Of a stretch of 64,000 nt of DNA, positions 32,355 to 40,582 are shown in pieces (position 1 is the first letter of the stretch; the number at the start of each line of letters is the position of its first letter). The stretch lies in NCBI RefSeq assembly GCF_014655955.1, contig NZ_BNBO01000026.1, positions 1-64,000 of the forward strand, read 5' to 3'. The stretch comes from Kitasatospora indigofera (GTDB lineage Bacteria; Actinomycetota; Actinomycetes; Streptomycetales; Streptomycetaceae). The translations under genes and the position numbers were made by a program. The notes beneath the pieces are model-generated. The model was not told the origin of the DNA. It saw only the letters and a program-made list of their open reading frames with translations, and did no database searches.

Positions 32355-32389
32355 CGGGTGTCGGGTGTCGGGTGTCGGGTGTCGGGTGT
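32355..32389. repeat. Five 7-bp tandem repeats (CGGGTGT)
   Basis: Five exact CGGGTGT units lie 25 bp upstream of the eccC-type start codon, in its leader or promoter region. Confidence 0.9.
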
Positions 32390-32472
32390 CGGGAGGGTGG
32401 GGGCGCGGGGCCCGGGGCCCGGTGGCGCCGGCCGGGGGTGGGCCGGCGCCGGGACGGTCAGGTCAGGGCGGC

Positions 32473-32528
32473 CAGTTCGGGACGGTCAGTTCGGGACGGT
32501 CAGTTCGGGACGGTCAGTTCGGGACGGC
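32473..32528. repeat. Four 14-bp tandem repeats spanning a stop codon
   Basis: CAGTTCGGGACGGT-type units occur at 32473, 32487, 32501 and 32515. The stop codon (32514-32516) and final Pro-Asn codons of the overlapping minus-strand gene lie inside the array, so the gene end appears to have been tandemly copied. Confidence 0.85.
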
Positions 32529-34730
32529 GGCGGAGACCCCGGGCGGGCCCGAACCAGGGTCCGGCTCCGGCTCGGCGAGGTCGTCGTCGACCGGGAGCTG
32601 GGCGGCCGGGACGCCGATCCGGGCGGCGGGCGGAGCGGGGACGGCGGCGAGGACCGGAACGAGGGGCGGGGCCGCCAGGGCAGCCGTGAGCACGTCCGGT
32701 CCGCCGGCCGCCGGAGCCGGACCGCTCCGGCCGGCCTCCGGGCCACCGGGCACCCGAACCGGGCCGAAGGTGTCCTGGTCGCCCTGCGGCGCGGCCGGCG
32801 GTGCCGGCAGCCTGAGCCGCCCCCGGACCCCGGGGGCCGCGGGAGCGCCGCCGGCGGGCGGAGCGGTGATCGGACCGGCGGGCGAAGCCGTGATCGGACC
32901 GGCCGGGTCCGGCGAGCCGGGTGTGGCCGGGGCGGCCGCGGCACCGGGCGGGCGGAGGCCGGTACCGGTGGCCGGGGCGGCCGCGCGGGCAGGGCCGGAG
33001 AGCACCGGGCCGGTGGCGGCCCGGCCGGGCACCAGGGGGTACCGGGTGGCCGGATCGGGCAGCACGGGCCCGGGCGCGACGGGCGCGGGCTGCACCGGCC
33101 CGGGAGCCGGGCCGTCGCCGGCCGGCGGGCCTGGGCGCTGGACGAAGCGTGGCCGGGCCGGCGGCGTCAGGCCCGTGGGCCGGGGCGCCCCGGGCGGTGT
33201 CGCCCGGCCAGGGACGATCACCGGGCCGAGCACCAGTGGGGGCGGGCCCGGCTCCGGCTCCGGCTCCGGCTCCGGTGCGGCCGGAGCGGCCGGAGCGGTG
33301 GGGCCGACTGCGGTGGTCACCGGGTCGACCGCCCGGCCAGGCTCCGGGCGGCCGGGCGTGGGCCGGCCCGGTACGGACTCGTCCGGCGTGGGCCCGTCCG
33401 GTACGGGCTCGGCCGACACGGGCTCGGCTGGTACGGGCCCGTCCGGGTGCGGCGGGGCGAGGGCGGACCGGCCGGGCAGCTCGGCCGAGCCGGGCCGGGG
33501 CCCCACCGGCTCCCCGGTCGCCGGGCGGGCCGCGTCGGGGCGGGTGCCTCGCACCGCGGCGGGACCGGCGAGCGGGCCGGCCGACGGGCCGGTGGAGCCC
33601 CCCGCCGGCGTCGGGCCCGCCACCGTCGCGCCCGCCACCGTCGCGCCCAGCGCGGACCGGCCGGGCAGCCCGGCGGGCGCCGGCCGCTCGATGGCGACGG
33701 GACCGCCGGGGCCGGCAGCGGCGCCGGGCCCGCCGGGGCCCTCCGCGTCGAGGGCCGGCTCGGACAGGTCGCTGTCGTCCGTGGGGCCCGCGTCGTGCGC
33801 GGGGTACGGCGGCAGCAGCGGGAGGCTACGGGCGGTAGCCCTGGCCAGCGGGACGGCGTCCACCCGCAGGCCGGTGCCCAGGACGCTCAGCCCGGCCCGG
33901 TCCGCGGTGAGCAGTCGGGCGGAGCCCCTGGCGCCGCTCAGGGCCAGCAGTCGGGAGCCGGCGGCGGGGCGGGCCCCGGCCGGCAGTTCGGCGCAGACCG
34001 CGAAGGCCGGGGCACCGCCGGTGGCGGCCCGCTCGGCCAGCGCCAGTGCGGCGGCCGGCTCGGGGCCGGTGTGGCGGGGGTTGACGCCGTCCGCGACGGT
34101 CACGGCGCCGGCCGGCAGCCGGGCGTCGAGCTGGGCCGCCAGCGCCTGCAGCACGGCGCGGGCGGTGCCCTTGTCGCCGCCCAGCACCGTGACGGCCGGC
34201 CCGGTGGCCAGGTCCAGCAGGACGGCGTGCCGCCCGTCGGTGCCGAACGCCGCGAGCAGCGGCGCCGGGCGGCCGCCGGTGGCCACCCGGGCCGCGTCCG
34301 CGCGGTCGAGCCACCAGAGCCGGGGGTCGGTGTCGTCCGCCGCCCAGGGCTTGGGCGGCTGCGGCGGCGCGGCGGGCCCGCAGGCCACCAGCACCCCCAC
34401 CACGGTCCGGCCGAGCAGCACCCCGTACGGCTGGACGCCCGGGACCCGCCCGGCGCCCAGCGCGGCCCGTTCGGCGTCGGCCCAGCCGGACCGGTCGCCG
34501 AGCAGGCGGAGCAGCAGCCGCAGGTGGCGGCGGTAGCGGAGCTGGGCGCGGACGGGTGCGGCGAACGCGGCGGCGGTGGCGGCCGCCTCCCGGCGCAGGC
34601 GGCGCCGGACGACCCGCCAGCCGCCGGCGCGCCGGGCGCCCAGCTGGGCGAGCACGGCGAGCAGCAGGAGCAGACCGGCCAGGCCGAACAGGGTGGCCGT
34701 GCCGCCGGGCACGGCGGGCAGGGCGCTCAC
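32514..34730 (-). CDS. Membrane protein of the type VII locus with long Pro-rich tail
   Basis: A 738-residue protein I cannot assign to a named family. One transmembrane helix lies near residues 8-28 (TATLFGLAGLLLLLAVLAQLG), then a basic region, then a roughly 270-residue region with helical and nucleotide-binding-like strands (VTVLGGDKGTARAVLQALAAQLDARL; LLDLATGPAVTVLGG) that may be a degenerate P-loop or EccE-like fold. The last 400 residues are almost entirely Pro/Ala/Gly and probably disordered. The GTG start at 34730 overlaps the sigma factor stop (GTGA), and the gene lies just upstream of eccC. A structural part of the secretion machine is possible but is only inferred from position. 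Confidence 0.65.
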   Translation of the reverse strand: MSALPAVPGGTATLFGLAGLLLLLAVLAQLGARRAGGWRVVRRRLRREAAATAAAFAAPVRAQLRYRRHLRLLLRLLGDRSGWADAERAALGAGRVPGVQPYGVLLGRTVVGVLVACGPAAPPQPPKPWAADDTDPRLWWLDRADAARVATGGRPAPLLAAFGTDGRHAVLLDLATGPAVTVLGGDKGTARAVLQALAAQLDARLPAGAVTVADGVNPRHTGPEPAAALALAERAATGGAPAFAVCAELPAGARPAAGSRLLALSGARGSARLLTADRAGLSVLGTGLRVDAVPLARATARSLPLLPPYPAHDAGPTDDSDLSEPALDAEGPGGPGAAAGPGGPVAIERPAPAGLPGRSALGATVAGATVAGPTPAGGSTGPSAGPLAGPAAVRGTRPDAARPATGEPVGPRPGSAELPGRSALAPPHPDGPVPAEPVSAEPVPDGPTPDESVPGRPTPGRPEPGRAVDPVTTAVGPTAPAAPAAPEPEPEPEPGPPPLVLGPVIVPGRATPPGAPRPTGLTPPARPRFVQRPGPPAGDGPAPGPVQPAPVAPGPVLPDPATRYPLVPGRAATGPVLSGPARAAAPATGTGLRPPGAAAAPATPGSPDPAGPITASPAGPITAPPAGGAPAAPGVRGRLRLPAPPAAPQGDQDTFGPVRVPGGPEAGRSGPAPAAGGPDVLTAALAAPPLVPVLAAVPAPPAARIGVPAAQLPVDDDLAEPEPDPGSGPPGVSAAVPN

Positions 34731-35338
34731 GAGGCGATCCCGTGCGCGACCACGCCGCGGTCGGCGAGGTTCCGGCGCAGGGCCTGCACCCCGTAATGGG
34801 TACGGGACTTGAGGGTTCCGCCGGGTATCCCGAGGTGTTGGGCGGCGTCCGGGCCGGCCCGGCCCAGCAGGTGGACGTGCACGACGGCCTCCCGGTGGAT
34901 CGGGTCCAGCGAGCGCAGCGAGTCGACCAGCACCTGGCGGTCCAGCACCTGCGCCGTCTGGTCGGCGACCGGCGCCTGGTCCGGGAAGCCCTCGGCGGCG
35001 ATGCCGACCGGGACGGCGCGGTCCTTGCGCCGGCCGTCGATCAGCAGATGGCGGGCGACCCGGAACAGCCACATCCGGATCGGCAGGTCGCTCCAGTCCA
35101 GCCGGTCCGACAACTGCCAGGCCCGCAAGAGGGTTTCCTGGACGATGTCCTCGACCTGGTGCGGGTCGTGCCGGGAGAGGCTGGTGACGAACCGCTGGAG
35201 CCGTTCGCGCTCGGCCAGCAGGAGTTCGGCGCGCCGCTCCGGGGCGGGCGGCGCGGCCACCGCTCTGCGGCGGACTGCACCCGGGGGCTCGGACTGGCTG
35301 GCGGACGCCCGGTGGGTCGGGCCGGCGGTGCGCTCCAT
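34727..35338 (-). CDS. ECF-type RNA polymerase sigma factor
   Basis: A 203-residue sigma factor. Region 2 is at about residues 45-105 (DPHQVEDIVQETLLRAWQ, RMWLFRVARHLLIDGRRK) and region 4 at about 130-190 (LVDSLRSLDPIHREAVVHVHLLGR, TLKSRTHYGVQALRR). The ATG at 35338 has AGGAAGAG eight bases upstream. The downstream gene starts inside its stop codon, so the sigma factor is at the head of the minus-strand operon with the Pro-rich membrane protein and perhaps eccC. It probably controls this operon or the divergent lectin gene. No zinc-binding anti-sigma factor was recognised; the lectin's N-terminal region is a possible but unsupported candidate. Confidence 0.9.
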   Translation of the reverse strand: MERTAGPTHRASASQSEPPGAVRRRAVAAPPAPERRAELLLAERERLQRFVTSLSRHDPHQVEDIVQETLLRAWQLSDRLDWSDLPIRMWLFRVARHLLIDGRRKDRAVPVGIAAEGFPDQAPVADQTAQVLDRQVLVDSLRSLDPIHREAVVHVHLLGRAGPDAAQHLGIPGGTLKSRTHYGVQALRRNLADRGVVAHGIAS

Positions 35339-35614
35339 GACACTGCTCTTCCTGATCGTACGGCGATCTGCAGCGGCGGAGACCCCCATGTCATGTGCGC
35401 GCAGGTCGCGCATCCCCAACCGGCGGCCACGGTACTGACGCAAGTCGTCCGAAAGTTCGTGCCAGGGTGAACAGCAGGCCAAGTCATGTCGTTCAACCAG
35501 CCAACCGGCAGCACATCTTGACTGTCCGCCACCTCCGGAACGGCAACTGTTCACCCGCCCGTGGTGTGTGCGGAGGAAGGTGTCGCCCACACCCTCACGC
35601 CCCCTGGAGGCCCG

Positions 35615-36619
35615 GTGCCCCCGTCCGACCCGCGGCCGGCGCGGCCCGCCGGCCCGCCCGCCGACCGCTTCGCCGACACCTTCGCCCGGCACACCCCCTC
35701 GCCGCCGCGCGGGCTGCTGCCCGGCGCCCGGGCCTGGGGGGCGACGGCGGCGGCCGCCACCCTGGCCGGGGTGGCCGTGCTCGGCGCCGCGCAGCTGCCG
35801 GAGCTGCTCCGGCAGCCCCCGGGCGGCGGCGCCGGGCGGCCGGTGGCGGCCGCCAACGGCGGGCCGTCAGCCGCGGGCGGGGCGGCCTCCCCCGCCGGGT
35901 CCGCACCGGCCACACCCGGGCCCGCGCCCACCGTCACCGTGCAGGCCGCCAACCAGGCCGTCGCCGATCCCGCGGACCCCGCCCCGGCCGGGCAGCCCGA
36001 CGGGGCCGCCGCGCCGCCGGCCGCAGCGGGGTCCGGGGCCGGAGCCGGGTCCGGGGCGGCGGGGGCCGCGCCGCAGAGTGCCGACCGCGCGCCCGGCCGG
36101 ACCCAGGCGCCGGCCCAGGCCGCGTCCGCACCGGCCGCCGCCGCTCCCCCGGCGGCGGCACCTGCGCAGTCCGCCGCGCCGGCGCAGGCCACCCCGCCCG
36201 CCCCGGCCGTCGCCAAGCCCGTACCGGCGCCCGTACCGGGCCGGCCGGTGGCGGGCCGGGCGTCCGGCCGGTGCATCGGCGTCCTCGGCGGGAAGGGCTC
36301 CGACGGCACCCCGCTGGAGCTGCAGGACTGCAACGGCTCGGCCGGGCAGACCTGGGACTTCCGGGCCGACGGCTCGGTCCGCGCGCTCGGCCTCTGCATG
36401 GACGTGGCCTGGGCCTCGGTGGCCAACGGCGCCGCCATCCAGCTGGTGAACTGCAACGGCGGGCCGGCCCAGCGCTTCGTGCTGAGCGGCGCCGGGGACC
36501 TGGTCAACCCGCAGGCCGACAAGTGCGTGGACGCGAAGGACCAGGGCACCGCGAACGGCACCCGCCTCCAGCTCTGGAACTGCGCCGGCACCGCGAACCA
36601 GAAGTGGTACCTCCGCTGA
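35615..36619 (+). CDS. Membrane-anchored ricin B-type lectin
   Basis: A 334-residue protein. A short cytoplasmic tail precedes one transmembrane helix at about residues 38-62 (WGATAAAATLAGVAVLGAA). A 140-residue Pro/Ala/Gly-rich stalk follows, and residues about 210-334 are a ricin-type beta-trefoil with three QxW-like repeats (QTWDFR, QRFVLS, QKWYLR) and Cys pairs (RCIGV...LQDC). Such domains bind carbohydrates outside the cell. The GTG at 35615 with GGAGG four bases upstream is chosen; an upstream ATG frame exists. It is divergent from the ECF sigma factor gene, which suggests co-regulation. An anti-sigma role for the short tail cannot be excluded. Confidence 0.8.
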   Translation: MPPSDPRPARPAGPPADRFADTFARHTPSPPRGLLPGARAWGATAAAATLAGVAVLGAAQLPELLRQPPGGGAGRPVAAANGGPSAAGGAASPAGSAPATPGPAPTVTVQAANQAVADPADPAPAGQPDGAAAPPAAAGSGAGAGSGAAGAAPQSADRAPGRTQAPAQAASAPAAAAPPAAAPAQSAAPAQATPPAPAVAKPVPAPVPGRPVAGRASGRCIGVLGGKGSDGTPLELQDCNGSAGQTWDFRADGSVRALGLCMDVAWASVANGAAIQLVNCNGGPAQRFVLSGAGDLVNPQADKCVDAKDQGTANGTRLQLWNCAGTANQKWYLR

Positions 36620-36629
36620 CGTCACCTCA

Positions 36630-36662
36630 CCGCCGGACCGGGCCGCCGGGCGGGTCCGGCGG
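36630..36662 (+). terminator. Hairpin after the lectin gene
   Basis: A 10-bp stem (36630-36639 with 36653-36662) with a GC-rich 13-nt loop begins 10 bp past the lectin stop. Confidence 0.5.
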
Positions 36663-36800
36663 GCGGCCGGTCCGGCGGCCCGGAGGCGGGCCCACGGCGG
36701 CCGGCGGCACGGACCGGCAGGCCAGGGGCCGGACCCCGCCCGCCCGCGGGGCCGGGGCGACCACCTGCCGGACTGGACCTGAGGGGCGAGTTCACGGCAA

Positions 36801-36816
36801 TATGGTCTAGACCTCT
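36801..36816. promoter_or_regulatory. DasR-responsive element (dre) upstream of nagB
   Basis: TATGGTCTAGACCTCT contains the perfect palindrome GGTCTAGACC (36804-36813) and lies 30 bp before the nagB ATG. It matches the established core of DasR sites, which control GlcNAc catabolism in streptomycetes, including nagB. Confidence 0.85.
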
Positions 36817-36846
36817 CTCTGTCGCTCCAGAAATGGCGGACCCTGT

Positions 36847-37629
36847 ATGGAAATCGTGATCGTCCCCGACGCCGCCGCCGGCGGCGAGCTCATCGCCGCG
36901 GCGATCGCCGATCTCCTGTCCGCCAAGCCCGACGCCCTGCTCGGCGTCGCCACCGGCTCCACCCCGCTGCCGATCTACCAGGCCCTGGCCGCCCGGGTCC
37001 AGGCCGCGACGCTGGACGCCTCGCGGGCCCGGATCTGCCAGCTGGACGAGTACGTGGGCCTGCCCGCCGGCCACCCCGAGTCCTACCGCTCGGTGGTGCT
37101 CCGCGAGGTCGTCGAGCCGCTCGGCCTCACCGAGGAGTCCTTCCTCGGCCCGGACGGCAACGCGCAGGACATCGCCGCGGCCGCCATCGCCTACGACCGC
37201 GCGCTGGCCGAGGCCGGCGGCGTGGACCTCCAGCTGCTGGGCATCGGCACCGACGGGCACATCGGCTTCAACGAGCCGTGCTCCTCGCTCGCCTCCCGCA
37301 CCCGGATCAAGACGCTGACCCGGCAGACCCGGGAGGACAACGCCCGCTTCTTCGACAGCCTGGACGAGGTGCCGCACCACGTCATCACCCAGGGCATCGG
37401 CACCATCCTGGAGGCCCGCCACCTGGTGCTGCTGGCCACCGGCGAGGCCAAGGCCGAGGCCGTCGCGCTGGCCCTCGAGGGCCCGCTGTCGGCCGCCGTC
37501 CCGGCCTCCGCGCTCCAACTGCACCCGCACGCCACCGTGGTGGTCGACGAGGCCGCCGCAGCCGGCCTCAAGCTCGCCGACTACTTCCGCGACACCTACG
37601 CGGCCAAGCCCGCCTGGCAGGGCCTCTGA
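36847..37629 (+). CDS. nagB: Glucosamine-6-phosphate deaminase
   Basis: A 260-residue enzyme that converts glucosamine-6-phosphate to fructose-6-phosphate and ammonia, the last step of N-acetylglucosamine catabolism. Family landmarks are all present: the phosphate loop LLGVATGSTPLPIYQ near residue 33, the catalytic LDEYVGL near 68, GIGTDGHIGFNEP near 135 (Asp and His of the active site), and VITQGIGTILEARHLVLLATG near 180. Length matches the family. The ATG at 36847 has only a weak ribosome site (GCGGA). A dre palindrome 30 bp upstream indicates repression by DasR that is relieved by glucosamine-6-phosphate. Confidence 0.97.
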   Translation: MEIVIVPDAAAGGELIAAAIADLLSAKPDALLGVATGSTPLPIYQALAARVQAATLDASRARICQLDEYVGLPAGHPESYRSVVLREVVEPLGLTEESFLGPDGNAQDIAAAAIAYDRALAEAGGVDLQLLGIGTDGHIGFNEPCSSLASRTRIKTLTRQTREDNARFFDSLDEVPHHVITQGIGTILEARHLVLLATGEAKAEAVALALEGPLSAAVPASALQLHPHATVVVDEAAAAGLKLADYFRDTYAAKPAWQGL

Positions 37630-37655
37630 TCACCGCCACCCGGGGGCGGCGGTGA
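37630..37655 (+). terminator. Hairpin directly after nagB
   Basis: An 8-bp stem (37630-37637 with 37648-37655) with a 10-nt loop starts at the base following the nagB stop. Confidence 0.6.
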
Positions 37656-37709
37656 CGGTGCCGCCCCCGGGGTGGGCGCCTCCCCGCGCCGGCACCTGAA
37701 CGGGCACCC

Positions 37710-37753
37710 CAGCGGCGGCCCCGGAGCGTACGACCGCTCCGGGGCCGCCGCTG
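37710..37753. terminator. Perfect 19-bp hairpin downstream of nagB
   Basis: The arms 37710-37728 and 37735-37753 are perfect inverted copies around a 6-nt loop (TACGAC). It could be a second terminator insulating nagB from the following gene cluster. Confidence 0.65.
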
Positions 37754-38234
37754 TGTGCTTCCACACCCGGGGCGGAGGGAGCACGACCCGGGTGCCCGCA
37801 CCGCCGACGGGCCCCGCCCCCGCGACGCGGGCACCGCCAGAAGCACAGGCATCCCTCGCACCTCAGACACCCGAGTACCTCAAGCGCCCCGAGTACCACA
37901 GGCGCCACAAGCACTCCAGGAACCTCAAGCACCAACAGCCCCACCAGCACCGTCAAGGCCATCAGCACCGCCACCACCAGGCCCGTCACCGTCCGGCCGG
38001 CCGTAGCGCCCCCACCCCCGCCCCGCCCCGGCGGGCCGCCGCCGGCCGGCCTCGACCGCCCGGCAAGAGGCGCGTCATGTGGCCTGCATCACTTCTCCGC
38101 CCGCGAGCCGGTGCGGACCGTGACCACCGGCATCCGGAGCGTGGCCCGATCGTCGCAGGCCAGCGCCTGCCACCAGGGCCGGCGGAGCGAGCCCGGAGCC
38201 CCCGCCGGGGCGGCCCCTCCCGCAGGGGTAGTCC

Positions 38235-38264
38235 TTGATTGACGCCACGTCATATGACTACGGT
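38235..38264 (+). promoter_or_regulatory. Putative promoter of the cyclitol operon
   Basis: TTGATT (38235-38240) and TACGGT (38259-38264) are separated by 18 bp. The spacer contains the perfect palindrome GTCATATGAC (38249-38258). It lies about 220 bp upstream of the cyclase start, implying a long leader. Confidence 0.35.
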
Positions 38265-38299
38265 GAATTCACCCCTTGAACGGCCGGAGGTCACCCGGA

Positions 38300-38318
38300 C
38301 GCCAGGTCAGACCTGGCG
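38300..38318. promoter_or_regulatory. 19-bp palindrome upstream of sugar-phosphate cyclase
   Basis: CGCCAGGTCAGACCTGGCG is perfectly palindromic around a central A. It contains GGTC and GACC half-sites like the dre-type palindromes elsewhere here, but with a 1-bp instead of 2-bp centre. Confidence 0.5.
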
Positions 38319-38483
38319 CGCCCTCCGGCGGCACGCCCCGCACGGCCGGCCAGTGCTGCCCTGCCTGCGAGAGCCTCACCTCCTTCGAACGACACCATCG
38401 ACCACAGCACCCTGTGGCTCGTCCGCCCTGTCGCGAAGTCCTGACGGCGGGTGTCGTCACCTCTCACAGTTGAGGATCAGGCC

Positions 38484-39692
38484 TTGAACACAGCAGCCCA
38501 GTCCCGAGAGCCCCTGCGCTGGACGATCAGGACCCAGCTCCCCGTCGCCTACGAGATCGTCGAGACGCCCGGCCTGCTCGACCCCGCCAACCCGGAACTG
38601 CTCAGCCTGCCCGGCGGCGGCACCGGCACCGAGACCCGCCTGGTGGTGCTGGACCACTCGGTCTCCGACCTGTACGGCGAGCGGATCCGCGCCTACTTCG
38701 ACGCCAACGACGTGCCCGTCACCTACCTCTCCATGCCGGGGGACGAGGAGAGCAAGTCGATCGGCAACGTGCTGGACGTCGTCGCGAAGCTCAACGAGGT
38801 CGGCACCAACCGCCTCAGCAATCCGCCGATCGTGATCGGCGGCGGCGTGCTCGCGGACGTCGTCGGACTCGCCGCCAGCCTGTACCGGCGCGGCATCCCC
38901 TACATCCGGGTGCCCACCACCCTGCTCGGCCAGGTCGACGTCAGTGTCGCGGCGAAGACCGGCATCAACTTCGGCGGGTACCGCAACCGGCTGGGCAGCT
39001 ACAGCCCGCCGCCGCGCACGCTGATCGACCGCGAGTTCCTGGCGACGGTGCCGCGCCGGCAGATCCGCAACGGCATGGGCGAGATCTTCAAGATGGCCCT
39101 GATCAAGGACGTCCGGCTGTTCGAACTGCTGGAGGAGTACGGCGCCGACCTGATCGAGGCGCGCTTCCAGGCCTCGGGCGGCGACCGTCCGCTGCCGGCC
39201 GGCGTCCCGGACGAGGTGATCGGCCGCGCCATCGCCGGCATGGCGGAGGAGCTCCAGCCCAACCTCTGGGAGAAGGACCTGCGGCGCAGCGTCGACTACG
39301 GGCACTCCTTCTCCCCCCTGGTGGAGATGCGGGCGCTGCCGGAGCTGCTGCACGGCGAGGCCGTGGCGATGGACTGCGTCTTCTCCGCCGTCCTGGCGGC
39401 GCAGCGCGGCCTGATCGGCGAGGCCGTGCTGGAGCGGATCATCGCCGCCGCGGCCCGGCTCGGCCTCAGCCCCTCGCACCCGCTGTTCTGCGACGTCGAC
39501 CTGTTGACCGAGGCGCTCGCCGACACCGTCCGGCACCGCAACGGCAAGCAGCACCTGCCGATGCTGACCCGGATCGGCGCGGTCTGCTTCCTCGACGACC
39601 TCACCGTCGCCGAGATCGCCTCGGCCGCCGACCGGATGGGGCGGCTGCTCGGCCCCGCCGCCGTGCCGGTGGCCGCCGGGCGGCTCGGGTGA
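38484..39692 (+). CDS. Sugar-phosphate cyclase (2-epi-5-epi-valiolone synthase-like)
   Basis: A 402-residue member of the dehydroquinate synthase-like superfamily. NAD-binding segments are PIVIGGGVLADVVGLAASLY and TTLLGQVDVSVAAKTG. Metal ligands are supplied by the Glu of GMGEIFKMALIKD and the His residues of VDYGHSFSP and LLHGEAVAMD. The motifs NFGGYRNRLGSY, LWEKDLRRSVDYGHSFSP and HRNGKQHLP are those of sedoheptulose 7-phosphate cyclases, not of AroB. Such enzymes make the C7 cyclitol core of acarbose- and validamycin-type products. The start is a TTG at 38484 with GAGGA eight bases upstream. It heads a tightly packed operon of oxidoreductases. The exact product (2-epi-5-epi-valiolone or another isomer) cannot be read directly. 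Confidence 0.88.
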   Translation: MNTAAQSREPLRWTIRTQLPVAYEIVETPGLLDPANPELLSLPGGGTGTETRLVVLDHSVSDLYGERIRAYFDANDVPVTYLSMPGDEESKSIGNVLDVVAKLNEVGTNRLSNPPIVIGGGVLADVVGLAASLYRRGIPYIRVPTTLLGQVDVSVAAKTGINFGGYRNRLGSYSPPPRTLIDREFLATVPRRQIRNGMGEIFKMALIKDVRLFELLEEYGADLIEARFQASGGDRPLPAGVPDEVIGRAIAGMAEELQPNLWEKDLRRSVDYGHSFSPLVEMRALPELLHGEAVAMDCVFSAVLAAQRGLIGEAVLERIIAAAARLGLSPSHPLFCDVDLLTEALADTVRHRNGKQHLPMLTRIGAVCFLDDLTVAEIASAADRMGRLLGPAAVPVAAGRLG

Positions 39693-40477
39693 CGGTGGCG
39701 GACGACGCCGGCCGGCCGGTGCCCCCGGGCCCGGCCGGCCGGGTGGTCGTCGTCACCGGCGGCAGCACCGGCATCGGCCGGGCCGCGGCGCTGGCCTTCG
39801 CGGAGGCGGGGATGCGGGTGGTACTCGCCTCCCGCCGGGCCGAGCAGGGCGAGGACGCGGCCGCGGAGATCAAGGAGGCGGGCGGCGAGGCGCAGTTCCT
39901 GGCCTGCGACGTCACCGACCCCGAGCAGGTGCGGGAGCTGTTCGCGACGGTGCGCTCGACGTACGGCGCGGTGCACCACGCGTTCAACAACGCGGGCGTC
40001 CCGGGTGACGGCCGGCTGGTCGACCTGACGCCCGAGCAGTTCGACGCCACCTTCGCGGTGAACACCCGCGGCCTGTGGCTGTGCATGCGGGAGGAGCTGC
40101 GGACGATGGCGGCGCAGGGCTTCGGCAGCATCGTCAACAACACCTCGGTGCACGGGCTGCGGACCGTCTTCCCCGGCATCGGCGCCTACGTGACGTCGAA
40201 GCACGCGGCGATCGCGCTGACCCGGATCGGCGCCCTGGAGCACGCGCGGGACGGGGTCCGGGTGAACGCGGTCGCCCCCGGGCCGATCGAGACGGAGATG
40301 CTGGCCGCCTCGGAGGCGGCGGTCGGCGGCGCCACCACCTGGCGGGGGCTGATCCCGTCCGGCGTGATCGGCACCCCCCGGCAGGTCGCGGACGTGGTGC
40401 TGTGGCTCTTCTCCGAGGCGTCCGGCTACGTCAACGGCCAGGTGGTGGCCGTGGACGGCGGCTTCCTCGCCGTCTGA
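39689..40477 (+). CDS. Short-chain dehydrogenase/reductase
   Basis: A 262-residue classical SDR. The dinucleotide-binding motif is VVTGGSTGIGRAAALAFA, the NNAG motif is present (FNNAGVPG), and the catalytic Ser and Tyr-x-x-x-Lys lie in NNTSVHG and AYVTSKHAA. The C-terminus GYVNGQVVAVDGGFLAV is the usual ending. The GTG start overlaps the cyclase stop (GTGA), so translation is coupled. It probably oxidises or reduces a hydroxyl or keto group of the cyclitol; cofactor preference and position are unknown. Confidence 0.92.
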   Translation: MTVADDAGRPVPPGPAGRVVVVTGGSTGIGRAAALAFAEAGMRVVLASRRAEQGEDAAAEIKEAGGEAQFLACDVTDPEQVRELFATVRSTYGAVHHAFNNAGVPGDGRLVDLTPEQFDATFAVNTRGLWLCMREELRTMAAQGFGSIVNNTSVHGLRTVFPGIGAYVTSKHAAIALTRIGALEHARDGVRVNAVAPGPIETEMLAASEAAVGGATTWRGLIPSGVIGTPRQVADVVLWLFSEASGYVNGQVVAVDGGFLAV

Positions 40478-40582
40478 GCACCGCCCGGCCCGCCGTACCG
40501 GCCCCACCGGCCGGCGGTCCTCCTCCCGAGGCCGCCGGCCGGCCCCTGACAGACCCACCCGAACGCAGGATGAGAGGTGTCC

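Larger units (their letters stand above)
37754..38483. other. Long intergenic region before the biosynthetic cluster
   Basis: About 730 bp with no convincing gene. A stretch from about 37845 to 37985 is lower in GC and rich in CAAGCAC-like repeats; on the minus strand it could encode a hydrophobic peptide but it lacks a ribosome site. The right end holds a putative promoter (38235-38264) and a 19-bp palindrome (38300-38318). Confidence 0.5.

Noticed and set aside
37630..37989. Minus-strand frame coding a hydrophobic peptide (LVVAVLMALTVLVGLLVLEV)
   Set aside because: It has no ribosome site, ends in low-complexity sequence, and overlaps two hairpins that look like nagB terminators.
38239..38487. 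Small plus-strand frame before the cyclase
   Set aside because: It has no ribosome site, composition is Arg/Pro/Ser-rich, and it covers the putative promoter and palindrome.
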